The notes under the pieces: model-generated
The model's input: the letters and a program-made list of their open reading frames with translations, nothing else
Databases searched by the model: none
Told to the model about the DNA's origin: nothing
Program-made: the position numbers and the translations under genes
Part shown: positions 60,801 through 64,000 of the stretch, piece after piece
Numbering within the stretch: position 1 is the first letter of the stretch
Layout: each line of letters begins with the position of its first letter
Source of the DNA: Planctomycetota bacterium
GTDB taxonomy: Bacteria; Planctomycetota; UBA8742; UBA2392
Assembly (NCBI GenBank): GCA_016712285.1
Contig: JADJRK010000001.1
Coordinates: 1,178,001 to 1,242,000, forward strand
Direction of reading: 5' to 3'
Length of the DNA: 64,000 nucleotides

Positions 60801-61741
60801 CGCTGGAAGGTGACGAAGCCGCGAAACTCGCCGAAGCTGACCTGATGGCCGCGCTTGAGCCGGTGCTGCAACGGCTGCGCGCCGCGACCGACCGCGATCA
60901 GGCGTTGGCGGTGTGCAACGAGTTCGAGGCATTGTTCGAGCGGTGCAAGGTCAAGACCGAATCGACCCGCGCCGCGCGCGACATGTGCCGCCGCATCGGC
61001 CATGGCGTGATGTGCGACCTTGAGGTCGCGGCGATCCAGGCCGAGCTTGCGGAGGGTGTGAAGGACGAATCGCTTACACCGTCGCGTTTGCGCCTGCTGG
61101 CGGGCCGGCTTTCCCGCCTGCAGGGCGACTTGATCGACAGCGGACTGCCGGTGGCCACGACGCAACTGGACGCGGCCAGACGGATGACCATGACGTTGGC
61201 CAAGTCGTCAAAGTTGACCAACGAAGGCGCAGACATTGCGCGCGCACTTGGGCACAGCGACGAGTCTGTTTTCCCGGAGGGCGCCAAGAAGATGGCCTCT
61301 ACGCTCGAGAAGATTGACAAACTGCTGGTGCTGGCCCGCTGGGTCGATGACCTGCGGCGCAACACCGAAGCCGGCCACATTGTCGTGAAGCCCAGTGTAA
61401 AAGATGCAGCCGACGCGGCGCTGGGCCTGACTGGGCTGGACAAGTTGCTGGGCGTGCCAAAAGCCTACTTCGCGAACATCCTCGATTACGACGACCGCAC
61501 CTGGACTGGCTCGACTTCATGCCTGGAAGCAATCAACCTTCGGATGGACGGCAAGATCACCGACGCGGAGTTGAATGCGCGGATCAGCGGGCTGGAACGC
61601 GAATTTGCTCCGGCGCAGCTGGGCGAAAACATCCTCAAGGACCTGGGCATGGACAAGCTCAAGGAAGTGCGGCTACTCGGAACCATCGTGAGCTTCGTGA
61701 GCACCTGGTTCAAGGAAGACGAACGCTACAAGCGCAACTAG
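57824..61741 (+). CDS. Giant secreted protein with HEAT-like and CARDB-like regions, 1305 aa
   Basis: A 1305-residue exported protein. Signal peptide MRTSARIAALCLLLLFGALSHA; the start at 57824 has GGGAGG upstream, while ten extra codons before it lack support. Residues about 30-400 are TPR-like helices (ALLGLAKLHDRTDYPGAQRA), about 400-560 HEAT-like (VAASAAACVMRLVKEGARPD). A beta-rich middle follows, and a CARDB-like adhesion fold starts near residue 863 (LPDLAVNSFTMEPSGAKPDQMVVVEVGATN). A helical C-terminal domain closes the protein. No catalytic motif. It is probably a periplasmic or surface scaffold. It ends in a TAG that overlaps the opposing gene's stop (CTAG). Confidence 0.8.
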   Translation: MRTSARIAALCLLLLFGALSHAQDAGSLWTHLNEGDKHVSAGKFAEAHQSYMSALHLSRLIDSTYHEGRALLGLAKLHDRTDYPGAQRAMVAELYRQGIASLVSYRSNFEAMEAALLLAAHERAHEREPDQLLVNDLTLAVAISGPAWTMNHLIRGKFTLPPEFHDVQNEWMLARLALDAGSTASGADRAIAAIEAMEKAKLALAGVEARLWLCKELVKPAHAKIGATRVPDIAGPAIDTAAARAWRFAGFELCVLMARTNRDDAKALAAARETVRLAGHSWYRSSTTCADALAVLARLAPATERTAWQGEFARALNTIAANCRLRLLDALGHGGTQWAPADLLEFLRRHAATYPALRERMQHIERLASRVDNATPVPTEAQRAQFRKRFEAAAKDPNSLAAASIMAELAGRDEVVDLLLNNLESDKPLLECAQALESLARVEHLPRLLKLALSPDANVAASAAACVMRLVKEGARPDLKAVLASESLGAIARAWLLGALALSGDESGVAGLRKMAALPEGDAGAAMALFVLASLGDVVAGAELFRRLPFDKHPDFYGNNLARACTDHVAGMLYNLKHNNRPGARAKWMHRESRSQAEAGSGEHLLYLAARDRRESNHLTQLAPLEKLRDIARGPWRELYQWAIDRAIKEYPETHADHDRGAAAATPPESLGGSELDHPESELRPSADGVWLRWKSGSTDCHLSLHKRLTDCALEDNSITLTISDLRRRVRYSQSDDEVRSLAAALDQLYESAELQIPDHDPIPMTIAFKGYSWRDEEEATRGRNVPGKITSLVNPERWQNPEYDGNVKFTAALPEPDKEMGIVIPLEELSKAVLVVKVKLFGQSGVLRFRLTPLQESMAELPDLAVNSFTMEPSGAKPDQMVVVEVGATNLGRTVTKAGSCTLRFYVKNPQYGEGFRVVAEQRFEAVGWRHGERKWFKLLPVIGREHFLNRYSHTYVPEAGDVEFLVMLDPFDQCKESDKENNKSGRLLDWALEGDEAAKLAEADLMAALEPVLQRLRAATDRDQALAVCNEFEALFERCKVKTESTRAARDMCRRIGHGVMCDLEVAAIQAELAEGVKDESLTPSRLRLLAGRLSRLQGDLIDSGLPVATTQLDAARRMTMTLAKSSKLTNEGADIARALGHSDESVFPEGAKKMASTLEKIDKLLVLARWVDDLRRNTEAGHIVVKPSVKDAADAALGLTGLDKLLGVPKAYFANILDYDDRTWTGSTSCLEAINLRMDGKITDAELNARISGLEREFAPAQLGENILKDLGMDKLKEVRLLGTIVSFVSTWFKEDERYKRN

Positions 61742-62232
61742 CCGGGGTCGCGGCCGGCCCAGGCCTGGGCGGTGCCCAGTTCTTCGTGACCCATCTGCTT
61801 GGCGTACAAGAACAACTGCATGCGGTACGCCGTCAGGTACTTCAGGCTGCTGTTCAGGATCGCAGCCGCAAGGCTCATCGGCGCGCCGCCCCACGGCAGC
61901 GTGACACGGTCATTGGCAAGACGTTCGTGGCTGACGCCGTCCAGCACGCGGCGAATCTCGGCGGCTTGGCTGTCCATCGCGTCGCCGAATGTCTGCGGCG
62001 TCACGCGATTAGCTTTCTCGATCATGGCATCAACATGATTGCGGTTGCCGTTGACGTGCGTCGTCAGGCTGCCCGCTCCCGCCCGACTCAGGTACTGCGC
62101 AAGCTCAAGCACGCTGCGCTGCTTGGGTGAAGGCCGCCAGTCCCACTGGTCAGCCGGAATCTTGCCGGCAATGAAACTGGCCACCTTGATTTCGTGGACC
62201 ATTGACTCAATCAGATCGTCGCGTGTGATCAT
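61738..62232 (-). CDS. DinB-like four-helix protein
   Basis: A 164-residue protein of the DinB/YfiT-like superfamily by its length and helix pattern: helix ending in DQWDWRPSPKQRSVLELAQYLSRA, which matches the W-R-P-x-x-x-x-S/R-V-x-E-L-x-x-H/Y region, then a second helical pair. The metal-binding His at the usual ELxxH position is Tyr here (ELAQYL). The second histidine could not be placed, so metal binding is doubtful. Soluble, no signal. DinB-like enzymes include thiol-dependent S-transferases. The next gene is eight bases upstream on the same strand. Confidence 0.8.
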   Translation of the reverse strand: MITRDDLIESMVHEIKVASFIAGKIPADQWDWRPSPKQRSVLELAQYLSRAGAGSLTTHVNGNRNHVDAMIEKANRVTPQTFGDAMDSQAAEIRRVLDGVSHERLANDRVTLPWGGAPMSLAAAILNSSLKYLTAYRMQLFLYAKQMGHEELGTAQAWAGRDPG

Positions 62233-62240
62233 CTGGTTCC

Positions 62241-62792
62241 TTATTGTTCGAGGCTGAAGACGCCCGAGGCGACACCGTGCCAGTCGCCGGACTTGAACTC
62301 GGCCTCGAAGACTTTCTTGTTCTCGGCGTCGGCGATCTGGCGGCCCGCTTCCAGCGCGAGCGAGAAGTACTTGTGGGATTCCTGGCTGTCGCCCTCCACG
62401 GCGTGCGCGCGGGCCATGGCTTCGAAGGCAAACGCGCGGTCAAAGTCCGCCAGCGCGTGCTTGTTCTGCTCGGTCAGTGCCAGGCAGCGGCGCGCGTGAC
62501 GCACGGCCTCTCGGCCGTTGTTCAACGAGCTGTACACGCGACTGATCAGCCATTCGGCGCGCTGGTGGTGCGCGGGCTCGCCGACCTCAAGATAGTGAAA
62601 TGCGCTGGCAAACGCGGCGTACAACATCTTCTCGTTGTCTTCAGGTGTGCGGTGCTGCTTCTGCAACAGCGCCCACGTCACAGCGTTCAGGCTGGGCGCG
62701 AACGCGCGCTGCGCGGTCTGCGCGGCATCACGCCGCGAGTCGCGCTGGTCGGCACGGGGGGCAGTCTTTGCTGTCGGCCTTGGTTCTGCCAT
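62241..62792 (-). CDS. TPR-like protein of unknown function
   Basis: A 183-residue soluble protein. The first 35 residues are Arg/Ala-rich and probably disordered. The rest is helical with TPR-like pairs (AEWLISRVYSSLNNGREAVRHARRCLALTEQ, and FEAMARAHAVEGDSQESHKYFSLALEAG), two to three repeats. No catalytic motif. The ATG at 62792 is the first start in frame. It precedes the DinB-like gene by eight bases, so the pair is probably one transcript; it follows the rimK-like gene by 61 bases. Confidence 0.78.
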   Translation of the reverse strand: MAEPRPTAKTAPRADQRDSRRDAAQTAQRAFAPSLNAVTWALLQKQHRTPEDNEKMLYAAFASAFHYLEVGEPAHHQRAEWLISRVYSSLNNGREAVRHARRCLALTEQNKHALADFDRAFAFEAMARAHAVEGDSQESHKYFSLALEAGRQIADAENKKVFEAEFKSGDWHGVASGVFSLEQ

Positions 62793-62853
62793 GGCTTGCT
62801 TTTATGGGCCCGATCCAGGGAAAGGCAAGTGTCATCCGGCGGCTGCGCGCCCG

Positions 62854-63774
62854 TCACGCATCCAGCTTGGTACGCTGCGGGTCCAGCTCGCGGTGCTCGA
62901 CAATTTCTTCCTCGATGAACTTGATGATCTCGTCGGCGACATCAACGCCCGTCGCGGTCTCAATACCTTCCAAGCCCGGGCTGCTGTTCACTTCGAGCAC
63001 CAGCGGGCCGCGCTTGGCGCGAATCAGGTCGACGCCGGCGACATTCAGATTCATCGCTTTGGCAGCCGCCAGCGAAATCGCGGTCTCTTTGCGCGACAAC
63101 GCCACCACCTTGCCGGTTCCGCCGCGGTGCAGGTTGCTGCGAAAGTCGCCGGGGGGCGCGGTGCGTTCCATGGCTGCCACCACGCGGTTGCCGACAACGA
63201 ACGCGCGAATGTCGTGCCCGTCGGCCTCGGCGATAAACTCCTGCAAAAGAAAGTTGGCGTTCAACTGCTGGAACGCGCTGATCACAGCCTCGGCGGCTTT
63301 GCGCGTCGGCGCAAGCACGACGCCCGCCCCCTGGCTGCCCTGCAGCAGCTTGATCACCAGCGGCGGCCCCCCCACCAGGTCGATCAACGAGTCTTTGTCC
63401 ATGGTGGCATGGGCGAAACCCGTCTTCGGCAGATCGACGTTCTTGCGTGAAAGCAGCTGCATGCTGCGCAGCTTGTCGCCGCTGCGCACGACGGCCTGGC
63501 TGGCGTTCACGCAGTAGATGCCCATCATCTCGAACTGCCGCACAATGGCGGCGCCGTAGCCGGCTTCGTTGCCGCTGGCAATGCGCGGGATGACGGCGTC
63601 GAACTTTTCCAGCGCGCGTCCGACGTACATGACCTTGGGGCTGCGCGCGGTGATGTCCACGTAGCAGCGCAGGTAATCGACCACAGTGACGCGATGGCGC
63701 CGCTTCTCGCACGCCTCTTTCAGGCGGCGCGTTGAGTACAGCGTCGGATTGCGCGACAGCAGGCAGATCTTCAT
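62854..63774 (-). CDS. rimK: RimK-like ATP-grasp ligase
   Basis: A 306-residue ATP-grasp enzyme of the RimK alpha-L-glutamate ligase family. N-terminal domain MKICLLSRNPTLYSTRRL; then a central VIPRIASGNEAGYGAAIVRQFE block, the ATP-grasp signature KLLQGSQGAGVVLAP, LLQEFIAEADGHDIRAFVVGN with metal-binding residues, GGTGKVVALS and LEVNSSPGLEGIE with the conserved Glu-x-Asn. E. coli RimK adds glutamates to the C-terminus of ribosomal protein S6. Related enzymes act on other carboxylates, so the substrate here is not fixed. It lies 37 bases downstream of the truncated gene at the window edge, with which it may share a transcript. Confidence 0.93.
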   Translation of the reverse strand: MKICLLSRNPTLYSTRRLKEACEKRRHRVTVVDYLRCYVDITARSPKVMYVGRALEKFDAVIPRIASGNEAGYGAAIVRQFEMMGIYCVNASQAVVRSGDKLRSMQLLSRKNVDLPKTGFAHATMDKDSLIDLVGGPPLVIKLLQGSQGAGVVLAPTRKAAEAVISAFQQLNANFLLQEFIAEADGHDIRAFVVGNRVVAAMERTAPPGDFRSNLHRGGTGKVVALSRKETAISLAAAKAMNLNVAGVDLIRAKRGPLVLEVNSSPGLEGIETATGVDVADEIIKFIEEEIVEHRELDPQRTKLDA

Positions 63775-63810
63775 GCCGAAACGTTACCCGGGCCATGCCC
63801 TTTGTCGAGG

Positions 63811-64000
63811 TCAGCCGGGCGGCACAGCGGCGCGCCGGCCGCTTTCTTTGGCAGCCTTGCCATTGCCGTTCTTGCTGCTTGCCAGGCGCGGCGACAGCAA
63901 CACGATCTCGGTGACGCCGTCGTAGTTGGAACCCGCGGGCTCAATGGTCTTGCCCCGGCGCACCAGCAGCGGCAACTCGCCCGCACGCCGAATCATGGTC
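63811..64000 (-). CDS. C-terminal fragment of an unidentified protein, cut by the window edge
   Basis: An open frame from the right edge to a TGA at 63813-63811, giving about 62 residues. It contains VRRGKTIEPAGSNYDGVTEIVLLSP followed by a basic tail (GNGKAAKESGRR). It could be a beta-strand-rich domain end with a disordered tail. An ATG at 63996 lies within the frame, but no ribosome binding site can be judged so close to the edge. rimK genes are often preceded by zinc-protease-like genes, but this fragment does not show that family's motifs. Function unknown. Confidence 0.45.
   Translation of the reverse strand, partial: TMIRRAGELPLLVRRGKTIEPAGSNYDGVTEIVLLSPRLASSKNGNGKAAKESGRRAAVPPG

Overview
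The window is a gene-dense, GC-rich (roughly 60-65 % by eye) stretch of a Gram-negative-type bacterial chromosome. It shows no phage, insertion sequence, CRISPR array, tRNA or rRNA. The content points to the PVC side of the tree, most likely a planctomycete-like lineage. Reasons: a MoxR-DUF58-BatA-type von Willebrand (vWA) operon with very large vWA/amidotransferase proteins, many secreted TPR and HEAT proteins, a YdjY-like lipoprotein next to multiple ExbD genes, and a secretin/PilO-like/PilM set ordered like the Amuc_1098-1101 cluster of Akkermansia. This placement is an inference from gene families, not from a marker phylogeny.

Region 1 (1-18.9 kb, all minus strand) is an envelope-machine region. 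Read in transcription order it starts with a PilM protein fused to a PilN-like segment, a PilO/Amuc_1100-like membrane protein and a membrane-anchored four-EF-hand protein, closed by a strong terminator. Then comes a separately expressed lipoprotein secretin. Next are two secreted TPR proteins (1332 and 439 aa), a TolQ/ExbB protein, three tandem ExbD paralogs, a YdjY-like lipoprotein, a two-part membrane protein and the first 34 codons of an inositol-phosphate-synthase-like gene. No pilus ATPase, pilin or PilC is present, but a proton-driven TolQ/ExbD motor is. This is my best candidate for an undescribed trans-envelope system.

Region 2 (19-27.1 kb, minus) carries an uncharacterised gene and then a tightly overlapping operon: psd, two paralogous secreted proteins with secretin-N (STN)-like domains, pssA, a Sua5-phosphatase fusion and rpiB. 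It links phosphatidylethanolamine synthesis to two unknown exported proteins. An unrelated membrane protein lies upstream.

Region 3 (27.2-35.2 kb, mostly plus) holds an orphan TPR protein that looks like the tail of a larger ATPase regulator, a signal-peptidase-like protein lacking a recognisable catalytic dyad, a soluble Ser/Thr kinase, an alpha/beta hydrolase, and the conserved yidC-mnmE pair.

Region 4 (35.2-41.9 kb) has three related lipoproteins of unknown function, a YbgC-type thioesterase, a glutaredoxin-like protein, NnrE, two membrane-anchored unknowns and holA.

Region 5 (39.9-56 kb, minus) is one long co-directional chain: HEAT protein, PQQ-propeller protein, MoxR, a HEAT-like membrane protein, DUF58, two vWA membrane proteins, holA and a membrane protein, ended by a perfect 12-bp hairpin.

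Region 6 (56.2-64 kb) has an RsmB-like rRNA methyltransferase, a giant secreted HEAT/CARDB-like protein, a DinB-like protein, a TPR-like protein, a RimK-like ATP-grasp ligase and an unidentified truncated gene. Long open frames opposite these genes are frequent and are GC-driven shadows; I left them out.
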